A DNA stretch of 49,294 nucleotides, taken from Paractinoplanes deccanensis (GTDB lineage: Bacteria > Actinomycetota > Actinomycetes > Mycobacteriales > Micromonosporaceae). The notes under the pieces are model-generated. The model did no database searches. It worked only from the letters and a program-made list of their open reading frames with translations, and was not told the origin of the DNA. The first letter of the stretch is position 1. Each line of letters opens with the position of its first letter. The DNA is taken from contig NZ_BOMI01000094.1 of assembly GCF_016862115.1 (NCBI RefSeq), positions 1 to 49,294 of the forward strand, written 5' to 3'. Positions 1-7,954 of this stretch are shown in pieces. The position numbers were made by a program, and so were the translations under genes.

Positions 1-5
1 ACAGC

Positions 6-120
6 TCAGCCGTCCGATGCTTGACGGCGCCCACAGCTCAGGTGGCAAGTGCTTGACGGCGCCCACAGCTCAGCCGGCTAGAAGCTTGACGGCGCCCACA
101 GCTCAGCCGGCGAGAAGCTT
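6..120. repeat. 32-33 bp tandem repeat at the 3' end of the LysE gene
   Basis: About 3.5 copies of a 32-33 bp unit containing CTTGACGGCGCCCACAGCTC are seen. The TCA triplet that is the stop codon of the LysE-type gene (103-105) recurs at 70-72, 38-40 and 6-8, so each unit carries the end of the gene plus the first bases after it. Copies become less alike with distance from the gene. The array runs off the left edge of the window, so its full size is unknown. Confidence 0.85.
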
Positions 121-696
121 GATGGCGAGCACCGCGATCACGGCGCTGGAGACCAGGGCCGTGATCACCCGGCCGCGCTCGCCGGTCAGCCACCGCCCGA
201 TTAGGGAGCCGCCGCCCGCGATCAGCAGTTGCCAGCTCGCCGACGCCAGGAAGACCCCCGTCACGAACCAGGCCCCGCCACCCTCGCCACCCTTACCGAG
301 CACCAGCGCCGCAAAATAGATCACCGTCGCCGGGTTGAGAAGCGTCAGACCCAGCACGCCCGCGTACGCCCGCACCGGTGTGGCCGCCCGCTGCTCCCGC
401 TCGCCCGGCGCCCGGAACGCACCCCGTGCCGTGATCGCCGCCAACACCAGCAGAACCGCCGCCGCCACCCACCGCAACGGCCCCGCGATCGGCTCGATGA
501 GCGCCGCGACCGCCGCTCCCCCGATCACCGCGATCGCCGCGAACACCCCGTCGGCGGTGGCCGCCCCGAGCCCCGCAGCCGCACCGACGCGCAGCGAGAC
601 GCGCGCGCTCAGCCCCGCGATGAGCACCCCGATGGCCCCCATGGGCAGCGCCACCCCATAGCCGGCGACGAGCCCGGCCAGGAACGAGGCGCTCAT
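103..696 (-). CDS. LysE/RhtB-family transporter
   Basis: A 197-residue hydrophobic protein with about six predicted membrane segments and little else. The N-terminal part (PMGAIGVLIAGLSAR followed by GAAAGLGAATADG) and the central LTLLNPATVIYFAAL segment are typical of LysE/RhtB exporters, which move amino acids or related small metabolites out of the cell; the NP in the middle is characteristic. Length matches the family (about 200 residues). It starts at ATG 696. No partner gene adjoins it, so the substrate cannot be inferred. The 3' end is the apparent source of the tandem array that follows. Membrane localisation is inferred from hydrophobicity. Confidence 0.85.
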   Translation of the reverse strand: MSASFLAGLVAGYGVALPMGAIGVLIAGLSARVSLRVGAAAGLGAATADGVFAAIAVIGGAAVAALIEPIAGPLRWVAAAVLLVLAAITARGAFRAPGEREQRAATPVRAYAGVLGLTLLNPATVIYFAALVLGKGGEGGGAWFVTGVFLASASWQLLIAGGGSLIGRWLTGERGRVITALVSSAVIAVLAIKLLAG

Positions 697-864
697 GACC
701 GCGGAAGCAGGACCGCCGTTCCCCGGAGCCCACGCTGCTGCTTACGCCCAGCCCGATCGGCCGGCGCGACAGAGACAGCGAGGAAGGCAATCGGCTTGGT
801 CACGCCGCAATGATGCGCGGCCGGCCCCCGGACCGCGACCGAATTACCCGACGGCCACGCGCGG

Positions 865-921
865 CTATCCACAGTGCGGGTTATCCACAGTGCGGGTTAT
901 CCACAGTGCCGGCTATCCACA
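865..921 (+). promoter_or_regulatory. Cluster of four DnaA-box-like 9-mers at exact 16-bp spacing
   Basis: CTATCCACA at 865-873, TTATCCACA at 881-889 and 897-905, and CTATCCACA at 913-921, all in the same orientation and exactly 16 bp apart. TTATNCACA is the E. coli DnaA box consensus and actinomycetes use the related TTGTCCACA. The spacer (gtgcgggt or close) is repeated too, so simple tandem duplication of one box is an alternative origin. Function as a DnaA binding or titration site is inference. Confidence 0.5.
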
Positions 922-995
922 GGGCCAGGCGCGAAATTCCGCGGTTCCGCGACAATGGCGCTGTAGGGCGGTGGCCCCCCTGGGAGGGCGGGTGC

Positions 996-1072
996 TGTGG
1001 TGGCGGGTGCTGTGGGCGGCGGCTGCTGTGGGCGGCGGCTGCTGTGGGCGGCGGCCGCTGTAGGCGGCGCCT
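996..1072. repeat. 15-16 bp GC-rich tandem repeat
   Basis: About five units related to GGCGGCTGCTGTGGGC in direct order, the first two as GGCGGGTGCTGTGG. The array ends three bases before the stop codon (1075-1077) of the minus-strand MBL gene, on its 3' side. Confidence 0.8.
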
Positions 1073-1074
1073 CG

Positions 1075-1803
1075 CTACTTGGCCGGTTCAGGCTCGCGCA
1101 GGCGGTCCGCCAAGCCCGCCGCGGCAAAGGCAGCCCGCACCTGGTCAATGCCCTCGGTGAAGTGCGCCCAGCTGTCGATGTGGGCCGGCACCACCGTCGT
1201 GGCGCCGAGGATCTGGGCTGCCTCGGCCATCTCGGCTGCGCCGATGGTGAGGTTGTGGTCGCCGACCAGCGGGGTGCGGGCCGCGCCGCCGAAGAGGACG
1301 GCGACGTCGATGGCCGGGAAGCGGGCGGCGATCTCGCGGACCACGTCGAGGGAGGCGTTGTCGCCGCTGACGTAGACGGTCTGCTCGGCCTCCAGCACGA
1401 AGCCGGTGACCGGGCCGACCAGGTGCTCGGTGCCGTCGGGGCCGTGCTGGGCGGGGACCGCTGTGACTCGTACGGCTCCGACGGTCTTGCTCTGCCAAGG
1501 GTCCAAGCCGATGGCGGGCGGGCCGAGCCGCTGGGCGCCGGTGGGCTCGGTGAGGATCAGCGGCGCCGCCGTGGCGAACGCGCGCCCGGACCGGTCGAGG
1601 TTGTCGGGGTGCTGGTCGTGGGAGAGCAGCACGACGTCGACCTGGCCGGCGGCCTCGGCGGGCGCGGACGCGGGGGCGGTCTTGGTGAGGGTGCGGTCGC
1701 CGATCGGATAGTCGCCCGGCTCGTCGAAGGTCGGGTCGGTCATGAAGGTGAGGCCGCCGAGCCGGAACGTCACGGTGGGGCCACCGAAGCCACGGAAATC
1801 CAT
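1075..1803 (-). CDS. MBL-fold metallo-hydrolase
   Basis: A 242-residue protein of the metallo-beta-lactamase fold. Visible metal-ligand motifs are SHDQHPDNLD near residue 65 (a spaced variant of HxHxDH with Asn in the last position), AQHGPDG, SGDNAS and VPAHIDSW, in the order expected for the fold. The substrate is unknown; the variant first motif separates it from glyoxalase II-type enzymes. The start is taken as ATG 1803 (MDFRGFGG) because the fold begins there; a GTG at 1833 would add ten residues. It is divergent from the GlxA-type regulator gene 71 bp away, which may control it (inference). Its 3' end abuts a minisatellite. Confidence 0.8.
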   Translation of the reverse strand: MDFRGFGGPTVTFRLGGLTFMTDPTFDEPGDYPIGDRTLTKTAPASAPAEAAGQVDVVLLSHDQHPDNLDRSGRAFATAAPLILTEPTGAQRLGPPAIGLDPWQSKTVGAVRVTAVPAQHGPDGTEHLVGPVTGFVLEAEQTVYVSGDNASLDVVREIAARFPAIDVAVLFGGAARTPLVGDHNLTIGAAEMAEAAQILGATTVVPAHIDSWAHFTEGIDQVRAAFAAAGLADRLREPEPAK

Positions 1804-1874
1804 GGCTCTCACTCTCGCCGTCTCCCCCGGCACGCGGCAGTGGCTGGAAAGCCATTGTGCGATAAATTCAAGCC

Positions 1875-2858
1875 ATGACCCGAGGCCGTACGACGATAGG
1901 CGTCCTCATCGGCGACGGCGCGTCGATCCTCGAGGTGGCGGTCGCGCCCCGCGTCTTCGAAATCGACCACGGCCCGCGCGGCGGCCCCACCTTCGAGCTG
2001 CTGACCGCCGGCGAGCGTCCCGGCCCGCTCGCCACCACCGGCGGCATAGCCCTGCACGCGCCGCATCCGCTCGCTGCCCTCGACCGGGCCGGTGTGGTCA
2101 TCGTTCCGGGGTGGCGCCGTCCCGGCGGTCCCCCGGTCGCCGCGCCCGTCCTGGCCTCCCTGCGCCGGGCGTACGAGGAAGGCGCCACCGTCGTCGGCCT
2201 GTGCCTGGGCGCCTTCGTGCTGGCCGAGGCGGGCCTGCTGGATGGGCGCCGCGCCACCACCCACTGGGTGTGCCTGCCCGAGTTCGCCGCCCGCTTCCCG
2301 CGCGTCGACGTGGTGCACGACGCGCTCTTCGTCGACGAGGGCCCCGTCATCACCAGCGCGGGCAGCGCCGCGGGCCTCGACGCCTGCCTGCACCTGTTGC
2401 GCCGCGAGCACGGCCCGGCGGTCGCCAACGCCACCGCCCGCGCCCTCGTCGTGGCCCCGCAGCGCGCCGGCGGCCAGGCCCAGTTCGTCGAGCAGCCCGT
2501 CCCGCCGATGGCCGACGACGATCCGATCACCACGGCCATGCGGTACGCGCTGGAGCACCTCGACGACACCGGCCTCGACATCGACCGCCTCGCCGCGGCC
2601 GCGCGCCTGAGCCGCCGAAGCTTCGACCGCCGCTTCCGCGAGACCGCCGGCAGCTCCCCGCTGCAGTGGCTGCTCCACCAGCGGGTCCTGCGCGCCCAGC
2701 ACGTCCTGTCCACCACCGACCTGCCGATGAACGCCGTGGCCCGGGCCAGCGGCTTCACCGACGGCGTCGCCATGCGCCCCCACTTCCGCCGCATGGTCGG
2801 CGTCCCACCCCAGTCCTACCGCGACAGCTTCCGCACGCCCGAGCCCCACACCCCCTGA
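1875..2858 (+). CDS. GlxA-family transcriptional regulator (DJ-1/PfpI plus AraC domains)
   Basis: A 327-residue regulator. Residues about 5-180 form a DJ-1/PfpI-like class I amidotransferase fold with the nucleophile elbow VVGLCLGAFVLAEAG (Cys about 115). Residues about 220-315 carry an AraC-type double helix-turn-helix (LAAAARLSRRSFDRRF, then MNAVARASGFTDGVAMRPHF). In this architecture the first domain usually acts as a sensor rather than an enzyme. TAAATT at 1863-1868 lies six bases before ATG 1875, which suggests a leaderless transcript. It is divergent from the MBL hydrolase gene, the obvious candidate target. No effector can be predicted. Confidence 0.92.
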   Translation: MTRGRTTIGVLIGDGASILEVAVAPRVFEIDHGPRGGPTFELLTAGERPGPLATTGGIALHAPHPLAALDRAGVVIVPGWRRPGGPPVAAPVLASLRRAYEEGATVVGLCLGAFVLAEAGLLDGRRATTHWVCLPEFAARFPRVDVVHDALFVDEGPVITSAGSAAGLDACLHLLRREHGPAVANATARALVVAPQRAGGQAQFVEQPVPPMADDDPITTAMRYALEHLDDTGLDIDRLAAAARLSRRSFDRRFRETAGSSPLQWLLHQRVLRAQHVLSTTDLPMNAVARASGFTDGVAMRPHFRRMVGVPPQSYRDSFRTPEPHTP

Positions 2859-3025
2859 GCGCGCCGCCGTCCACTCCTCCGCTCCTGACCGCCCGCACTC
2901 CCCGCGGCACCCGCAACGCCCAGAGCGGCCGACCCCATCCGCTCGACGCGCCGCCCCGCTCGGAGCTCCGGGGGCCGGTGCGGCCGTGGTCGCGGGATCG
3001 GGCGGGCGCGGATAGGGTTTCGATC

Positions 3026-3721
3026 ATGGGTGTGGTTGCCGAACTTGTCCTTGTCCGGCACGGGCAGAGCCTGGCCAACGTCGCTTTTCCGGCCGCCGAC
3101 GCGGAGGGGCTGCTGGAGGCGGAGGTGAGCGGCCGCGACGCCGAGGTGCCCCTGACCGAGTTGGGCGAGCAGCAGGCCGCCGCGCTCGGCGAGTGGCTGG
3201 GCCAGTTGCCCGAGGGCGAGCGGCCCCAGGTCGTGATCACCTCGCCGTACCTGCGGGCGCGTGAGACGTGGCGGCTGGCGGCGGAGGCGTCCGGGGTCGA
3301 GCTGCCCGCGCCCACCACCGACGACCGGCTGGTCGACCGGCTGCTCGGCGATCTGGAGATGCTCACCCGCGCCGCCGTCGCCCAGCGTTTCCCCGACGAG
3401 GCGAGGCGCCGCTCGGACGCGGGCGAATACCGCTACGCCCCGCCGAACGGCGAGTCGTTCGCCGACATCGAGGTGCGGCTCGGCGCGTTCCTGGACGACC
3501 TCAACCGCGACCACGACGGCGAACGCGTCATCGTGGTCGCCCACGACGCCGTCGTGCTGATGATGCGGGCCGTCATCGAGAAGCTCGACTGGGACGGGGT
3601 CGTCGCCGCCGAGCGCGCGGCCGGAAACGTCCGCAACGCGTCGCTCTCCCGCTTCGTCGCCGTGGACGGCCGCCTCGAGCTCGCCTATTACAACTCGGTC
3701 GACCACCTGCCGCAGGGCTGA
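3026..3721 (+). CDS. Histidine phosphatase family protein
   Basis: A 231-residue phosphoglycerate mutase-like protein. The catalytic RHG motif is in VLVRHGQSLANV (His about 11), the second arginine in SPYLRARETW, and the distal histidine in VIVVAHDAVVLMM. The substrate is not predictable; the superfamily includes phosphoglycerate mutases, broad phosphatases and sugar-phosphate phosphatases. The frame is open far upstream (to 1742), but that part is only a GC-rich shadow of the GlxA gene. The start at ATG 3026 is supported by TAGGGT at 3013-3018, seven bases upstream, a clear leaderless arrangement. The gene stands alone. Confidence 0.88.
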   Translation: MGVVAELVLVRHGQSLANVAFPAADAEGLLEAEVSGRDAEVPLTELGEQQAAALGEWLGQLPEGERPQVVITSPYLRARETWRLAAEASGVELPAPTTDDRLVDRLLGDLEMLTRAAVAQRFPDEARRRSDAGEYRYAPPNGESFADIEVRLGAFLDDLNRDHDGERVIVVAHDAVVLMMRAVIEKLDWDGVVAAERAAGNVRNASLSRFVAVDGRLELAYYNSVDHLPQG

Positions 3722-3753
3722 GACCCAGCCGAACGGAGGTTGCCGCGCACCCG

Positions 3754-3779
3754 CACGATCGTCATGATCTTCGATCGTG
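3754..3779. promoter_or_regulatory. 8-bp inverted repeat covering the CPBP start codon
   Basis: CACGATCG at 3754-3761 and CGATCGTG at 3772-3779 are perfect complements around a 10-bp loop. The right arm contains the GTG start codon of the next gene (3777-3779). It could be an operator or, if transcribed, a hairpin that hides the start codon. Confidence 0.5.
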
Positions 3780-4895
3780 CTTGCCGAACTGCTCGTCGCG
3801 CTGCTGGTCCTCGGTCTGCTGATCGACGTGGCCGACAACGTCATACGCCCGGGCCGGGCGATGGCTCAGGTGGAGGCGAAGGGCAGGGTCTGGTTCTACC
3901 GCCGCTTCCTTCTCGGCGGCTGGATGATGGTCTTCATCGCGTTCCTCGCGGTGGTCGACAGCTCGGACCTGACCTTCGGCAGCCTCGGTCTCGCCTGGTC
4001 GGGCGGCGGCGTCGGCGGCCGGACGCTGCCCGGCGCCGTGATCATCGCCTGGGTGCTCACCGCGCTGGCGCTCGGCGCCTTGGTGCGCAACGGCATCCGG
4101 GCGCGCCGGATGGTCCTGGCCGGAGCGAGCAGCCCCGCGCGCGACCGGGCCGCCGCGGCCTATCCACGCACTCCCCGGGAGCGCCGCCTGGCCGCCGCGG
4201 TGGCGGTCACCGCCGGCATCACCGAGGAGGTCGTCCACCGCGGCCTGTTCCTGGCCGCCGGCGTGCTCTTCCTCGACCTGCCACTCGCGGTCGCCGCCGC
4301 GGCCGGCATCGCCCTGTTCGCCGCCGGCCACCTCTACCAGGGTGCCCAGGGCGTCTACAGCGCCGCGTTCCTCGGCGCGGTCTTCACGGGCGTCACCCTC
4401 CTGTCGGGCAGCCTCCTCCCCGCGATCGTCCTCCACGTCGTCTTCGACCTGATCGCCTTCTTCCTCATCCCCCCACCGCCGCTCCGCCCGGAGCCATCCC
4501 AGCCTTCCCCCGAAACCCAGTCGGCCCCCGCCCCCGTAGCGACCGCCCCCGAGACCCACTCAACTGCCGCAGTAGCCCCCGAAGCCCAGCCGACGCTCAC
4601 CAACGCCAAGGCCCACCTCGTGACTGCCCAGGCCGAGCCCGCCCTGGCTCAAGCGGACAGGACCGGCGCCTCCTCTATCGTGCCGAGCGCGACAGCCCAG
4701 CCCACGCCGGCCGGCCCCACCGACCCCGGCGGCCGGCACACAGGCGACGACGCGGAAGCGAAGCCGGCGCACCCCACGCTGACTGCTTCGAAAGACGCGC
4801 AACCGGAACCGTCCCCCGCGATCGTGCCGATCGTGCCGGGCCCCACGCCGCCGATCACGTTCCCGACGATCCGACGGCCGGCACCAGGCGCGTAA
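3777..4895 (+). CDS. CPBP-family intramembrane metalloprotease with long disordered tail
   Basis: A 372-residue protein. Residues 1-235 are a polytopic membrane domain with the CPBP (Abi/CAAX protease) motifs: GITEEVVHRGLF (the EExxxR motif, about residue 145), FAAGHLYQG, and LHVVFDLI (second His with Asp). Residues about 236-372 are a Pro/Ala/Thr-rich tail with no fold, unusual for this family, which normally ends soon after the last motif. In bacteria such proteins are linked to immunity to secreted peptides or to protein processing; no peptide gene is visible nearby. The start is GTG 3777, inside an inverted repeat. The last codons and TAA match the unit of the 17-bp array that follows. 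Confidence 0.85.
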   Translation: MLAELLVALLVLGLLIDVADNVIRPGRAMAQVEAKGRVWFYRRFLLGGWMMVFIAFLAVVDSSDLTFGSLGLAWSGGGVGGRTLPGAVIIAWVLTALALGALVRNGIRARRMVLAGASSPARDRAAAAYPRTPRERRLAAAVAVTAGITEEVVHRGLFLAAGVLFLDLPLAVAAAAGIALFAAGHLYQGAQGVYSAAFLGAVFTGVTLLSGSLLPAIVLHVVFDLIAFFLIPPPPLRPEPSQPSPETQSAPAPVATAPETHSTAAVAPEAQPTLTNAKAHLVTAQAEPALAQADRTGASSIVPSATAQPTPAGPTDPGGRHTGDDAEAKPAHPTLTASKDAQPEPSPAIVPIVPGPTPPITFPTIRRPAPGA

Positions 4896-5120
4896 AGGGG
4901 CCAGGCGCCCAAAGGCGCCAGACGCGCACAGGCGCCAGACGCGCACAGGCGCCAGACGCGCACAGGCGCCAGACGCGCAAAGGCGCCAGACGCGTGCAAG
5001 ATGCCAGACGCGTAAAGGCGCCAGACGCGCACAGGCGCCAGACGCGCAAAGGCGCCAGACGCGTGCAAGATGCCAGACGCGTAAAGGCAAGCCCGCACCA
5101 GACGAGTAAAGGCGCCAAGC
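4881..5120. repeat. 17-bp tandem array from the CPBP stop codon, with a 69-bp higher-order repeat
   Basis: About 13 units related to GCGCCAGACGCGCACAG. The first unit (about 4881-4897) contains the last codons and TAA of the CPBP gene. A four-unit block (17+17+18+17 bp) occurs twice in succession between about 4949 and 5086, so the array has grown both by single units and by blocks. It fills almost all the space to the convergent MPI-family gene, whose stop is at 5134-5136. Confidence 0.9.
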
Positions 5121-5133
5121 GCGCGAAGCCCGC

Positions 5134-5883
5134 TCAGTCGTTGTCGACGAAGCTCTGGAGCTCCGTCAGCACCCCCCGATCACCGTCGACGCGCAGGTTG
5201 TCGAACGGCACGCGCCCGTAGAGTGCCAGCACCAGATCGCTCGCCGAGCCGTGCACCGTGGCCACCGGATCGCCGCCGGCGGCGGGGTCGAGGCGTACCC
5301 CCGCGGGGGAAAGATCGACGGTGAAGACGGGGCCGCCGATGACCGCGAAGGCGATGCGCGCCGGGCGGTGGGGCCACTCCCCCGACGAGGCGAGGCCGAC
5401 CGACAGGAACTCGGCCACCCCATCGACGGCGACCGCGGCGGGCAGCGGCTCGGGCTTGCCGATCGTCTCCTGTGCGTCGAAGGCGTGCACCGCCGCCTCC
5501 TGCACCTGATGGCGCGCCACCGCGGCCGCGGTCAACGGTGTGCCGGAGGCAGCCCACCAGGCCCACACCGGTGTATCGGGCCGGGCCGCTCGCAGCGCGG
5601 AGAGCAGCAGCCGCGCCGACTCGGCGGACCATGCCACCAGGTCGCCGTGGGGCAGTTGGTCGCCGACCTCGGCGTCGCCCGGTGGGCCCGTCGGGTCGGC
5701 CATGGTGACGGCGCCCGCCCAGAAGCGGTGGACGGCGCCGAGATGTGCTGCCAGATCGGTCAATGTCCAGTCGGGACAGCCAGGCACCCGGGCGTCGCGA
5801 TCCGGCGCGGCGGCCACCGCTTCGCGCAGGGCCGCCGACCGGTCGTCGATGAGGGACAGGAGCTCTTCGTAGGGTGGTGTCAT
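5134..5883 (-). CDS. Maleylpyruvate isomerase family (mycothiol-type) protein
   Basis: A 249-residue protein of the DinB-like mycothiol-dependent maleylpyruvate isomerase superfamily. The N-terminal four-helix domain shows DWTLTDLAAHLGAVHRFW (His near residue 48) and RHQVQEAAVHAFDAQ (the His/Glu/His/Asp metal and thiol cluster, about residues 125-139), followed by a C-terminal SCP2-like domain of about 90 residues. Members use mycothiol, the actinobacterial low-molecular-weight thiol, as cofactor, but most have unknown substrates. It starts at ATG 5883. It lies 29 bp downstream of the suf operon on the same strand and could be read through from it. Its 3' end faces the CPBP minisatellite. Confidence 0.85.
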   Translation of the reverse strand: MTPPYEELLSLIDDRSAALREAVAAAPDRDARVPGCPDWTLTDLAAHLGAVHRFWAGAVTMADPTGPPGDAEVGDQLPHGDLVAWSAESARLLLSALRAARPDTPVWAWWAASGTPLTAAAVARHQVQEAAVHAFDAQETIGKPEPLPAAVAVDGVAEFLSVGLASSGEWPHRPARIAFAVIGGPVFTVDLSPAGVRLDPAAGGDPVATVHGSASDLVLALYGRVPFDNLRVDGDRGVLTELQSFVDND

Positions 5884-5912
5884 ACCCGGTTTCTATCAGC
5901 CGGGTACGACAA

Positions 5913-6251
5913 TCAGACGTTGAAGCCGAGAGCCCGCAGCTGCTCGCGCCCGTCGTCCGTGATCTTGTCGGGGCCCCACGGCGGGAGCCACACCCAGTTG
6001 ATCCGGAAGTCCGAGACCAGGCCGCCGCCGGGGCCGGACATCAGCGCCGTGCGGGTCTGGTCCTCGATCACGTCGGTCAGCGGGCAGGCCGCCGACGTCA
6101 GCGTCATGTCCAGCGTGGCCACGTTGTCGTCGTCCACGTGCGTGCCGTAGACCAGTCCCAGGTCGACCACGTTGATCCCCAGCTCGGGGTCGACAACGTC
6201 CTTCATCGCCTCTTCGATATCGGCGATCGATGCCTTTGAGACGTCCGTCAT
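5913..6251 (-). CDS. Metal-sulfur cluster assembly factor (SufT/DUF59)
   Basis: A 112-residue MIP18/DUF59 protein. DPELGINVVDLGLVY near residue 20 and TSAACPLTD near residue 55, with its conserved Cys, are the family hallmarks. SufT-type proteins help mature or transfer Fe-S clusters in the Suf pathway. The start at ATG 6251 overlaps the sufU stop by four bases (ATGA), showing translational coupling as the last gene of the suf operon. The frame continues upstream but only as a shadow of sufU. Length is normal. Confidence 0.92.
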   Translation of the reverse strand: MTDVSKASIADIEEAMKDVVDPELGINVVDLGLVYGTHVDDDNVATLDMTLTSAACPLTDVIEDQTRTALMSGPGGGLVSDFRINWVWLPPWGPDKITDDGREQLRALGFNV

Positions 6252-6703
6252 GCCTTCACCTCCGGGGCAGCGCCCACATCCACACCGGCGCGCGCCGCGG
6301 CGTCCTTGAACGCCATCCACGGCAGCAGCGCACATTTGACCCGAGCCGGAAACTTCGCCACTCCGGCGAAAGCCACCGCGTCCCCGAGCACGTCCTCGTC
6401 GGGTTCGACCTGTCCGCGCCCCTGCATCAGCGTCACGAACGCCTCGTGGATTCCCGCGATCTCGTCGGCGTCGCGTCCCCGCAGCAGCTCGTGCAGCACC
6501 GACGCGGACGCCTGGCTGATCGAGCAGCCCAGACCGTCGTACGAGATGTCCGAGAAGTCGGCGGAGACCCGCACGGTGATCTCGTCGCCGCACGTGGGGT
6601 TGACGTGGTGCGCCTCCCCGTCGAACGGGTCGCGCAGGCCGCGCCCGTGCGGGTGCTTGTAGTGATCCAGGATGATCTCCTGGTAGAGCCCGTCCAGCAT
6701 CAT
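6248..6703 (-). CDS. Fe-S assembly sulfur-transfer protein SufU
   Basis: A 151-residue NifU-N/IscU-like protein. The cysteine ligands are in NPTCGDEITV (Cys near 38), GLGCSISQAS and VKCALLPW; the Asp after the first Cys is the fourth zinc ligand in SufU. SufU accepts sulfur from SufS in Gram-positive Suf systems. It begins at ATG 6703, overlapping the sufS stop by one base (TGATG), and overlaps sufT by four bases. The extra insert between the second and third Cys that marks SufU against IscU appears to be present. Confidence 0.95.
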   Translation of the reverse strand: MMLDGLYQEIILDHYKHPHGRGLRDPFDGEAHHVNPTCGDEITVRVSADFSDISYDGLGCSISQASASVLHELLRGRDADEIAGIHEAFVTLMQGRGQVEPDEDVLGDAVAFAGVAKFPARVKCALLPWMAFKDAAARAGVDVGAAPEVKA

Positions 6704-7932
6704 CAGGCGAACACCTTCCGCACCTGGTCGAGGCCGCGGGCGAGCGCGTCTATCTCGTCCGTGGTCGTGTAGAGGTAGAACGACGCCCGCGTCATCGCCG
6801 GCACGCCGAAGCGGGCGCAGACCGGCTTGGCGCAGTGATGACCGACCCGCACCTCCACGCCGAGCGCGTCGAGGACCTGGCCCACGTCGTGCGGGTGCAC
6901 GCCGTCGACGTCGAACGAGAGCGTGCCGCCGCGGCCTTCGGGGGTGGTCGGGCCGAACAGGCGCACACCGGGCACGTCCGCCAGGACCTTGAGGGCGTAC
7001 GAGGTGATGTCCTGCTCGTGGCGGTGCACCGCGTCCATGCCGAGCGCGTTGAGGTAGTCCACGGCCGCGCCCAGCCCGATGGCCTCGGCGATCGGCGGGG
7101 TGCCGGCCTCGAAGCGGGCGGGCGGCGGAGCGTACGTGGTGCGCGCCATCGTCACGGTCTCGATCATCGAGCCGCCGGCGAGGAACGGCGGCATCTCGGC
7201 GAGCAGCTCGTAGCGGCCCCAGAGCACGCCGATGCCGGTCGGCCCGAGCATCTTGTGGCCGGTGAAAGCGATGAAGTCGGCGCCGAGCGTGCGCACGTCG
7301 ACCGGCAGGTGCGGCACCGACTGCGAGCAGTCCAGCATCACGAGCGCGCCGAACGAGCGGGCCCGCTCGGCGATCGCGGCCACGTCGTTGATCGTGCCCA
7401 GCGTGTTCGACATGTGCACCAGCGACACGATCTTCGTGCGCTCGTTGATCAGCGACTCGAGCGCGGACTCGTCGAGCCGGCCGTCGTCGGTCACGCCGAA
7501 CCAGCGGAGCGTGGCACCCGTACGCTCGCAGAGCAGTTGCCAGGGAACGATGTTGGAGTGATGCTCCATCTCGGAGATCACCACCTCGTCGCCCGGCTTC
7601 AGGCTCAGGTGCCGGCCGAGCGAGTGCGCGACCAGGTTGATCGCCTCGGTGGAGTTCTTCGTGAAGACGATCTCGTCGGGGTTCGTCGCGCCGACGAAGG
7701 CCGCGATCTTGCCGCGGGCCTCCTCGTACGCCGACGTGGCCTCGGTGCCGAGCGTGTGCACCGAGCGGGACACGTTGCCGTTGTGCCGCTCGTTGTGCTC
7801 GCGCATGACCTCCAGCACCTGACGAGGTTTCTGCGAGGTGTTGGCGCTGTCCAGATAGACCAGCGGGTGGCCGTTGACCTCCCGCGAGAGGATCGGGAAG
7901 TCGGCTCGGACCCGGGCCACGTCGAACGTCAT
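6703..7932 (-). CDS. Cysteine desulfurase SufS
   Basis: A 409-residue group II cysteine desulfurase. It takes sulfur from L-cysteine as an enzyme persulfide for Fe-S cluster building. The PLP lysine is in FTGHKMLGPTGIGVL (near residue 225) and the persulfide cysteine in VGHHCAKPVCARFG (near 363), the short-loop arrangement of group II enzymes. SEMEHHSNIVPW is also conserved. Start is ATG 7932; 22 bp separate it from sufC upstream. Confidence 0.97.
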   Translation of the reverse strand: MTFDVARVRADFPILSREVNGHPLVYLDSANTSQKPRQVLEVMREHNERHNGNVSRSVHTLGTEATSAYEEARGKIAAFVGATNPDEIVFTKNSTEAINLVAHSLGRHLSLKPGDEVVISEMEHHSNIVPWQLLCERTGATLRWFGVTDDGRLDESALESLINERTKIVSLVHMSNTLGTINDVAAIAERARSFGALVMLDCSQSVPHLPVDVRTLGADFIAFTGHKMLGPTGIGVLWGRYELLAEMPPFLAGGSMIETVTMARTTYAPPPARFEAGTPPIAEAIGLGAAVDYLNALGMDAVHRHEQDITSYALKVLADVPGVRLFGPTTPEGRGGTLSFDVDGVHPHDVGQVLDALGVEVRVGHHCAKPVCARFGVPAMTRASFYLYTTTDEIDALARGLDQVRKVFA

Positions 7933-7954
7933 CGTTCTCTCCAGGGTAAAAAGA

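Larger units (their letters stand above)
697..1074. other. Gene-free interval with DnaA-like boxes and a 15-16 bp minisatellite
   Basis: No open frame here looks like a protein. The left part is the likely promoter region of the LysE gene. The middle holds four DnaA-box-like 9-mers (865-921) and the right part a GC-rich tandem repeat (about 996-1072) that runs up to the stop codon of the MBL gene at 1075. Confidence 0.6.

Noticed and set aside
865..921. Chromosomal origin oriC
   Set aside because: Only four boxes in one orientation, no AT-rich unwinding region and no dnaA or dnaN nearby.
1742..3025. Upstream extension of the histidine phosphatase frame
   Set aside because: It overlaps the GlxA regulator in another frame and reads as Arg/Pro-rich noise; the phosphatase fold and a leaderless promoter begin at 3026.
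4881..5120. CRISPR array
   Set aside because: Units are 17 bp with no spacers of unique sequence, and no cas gene is present; it is a minisatellite.
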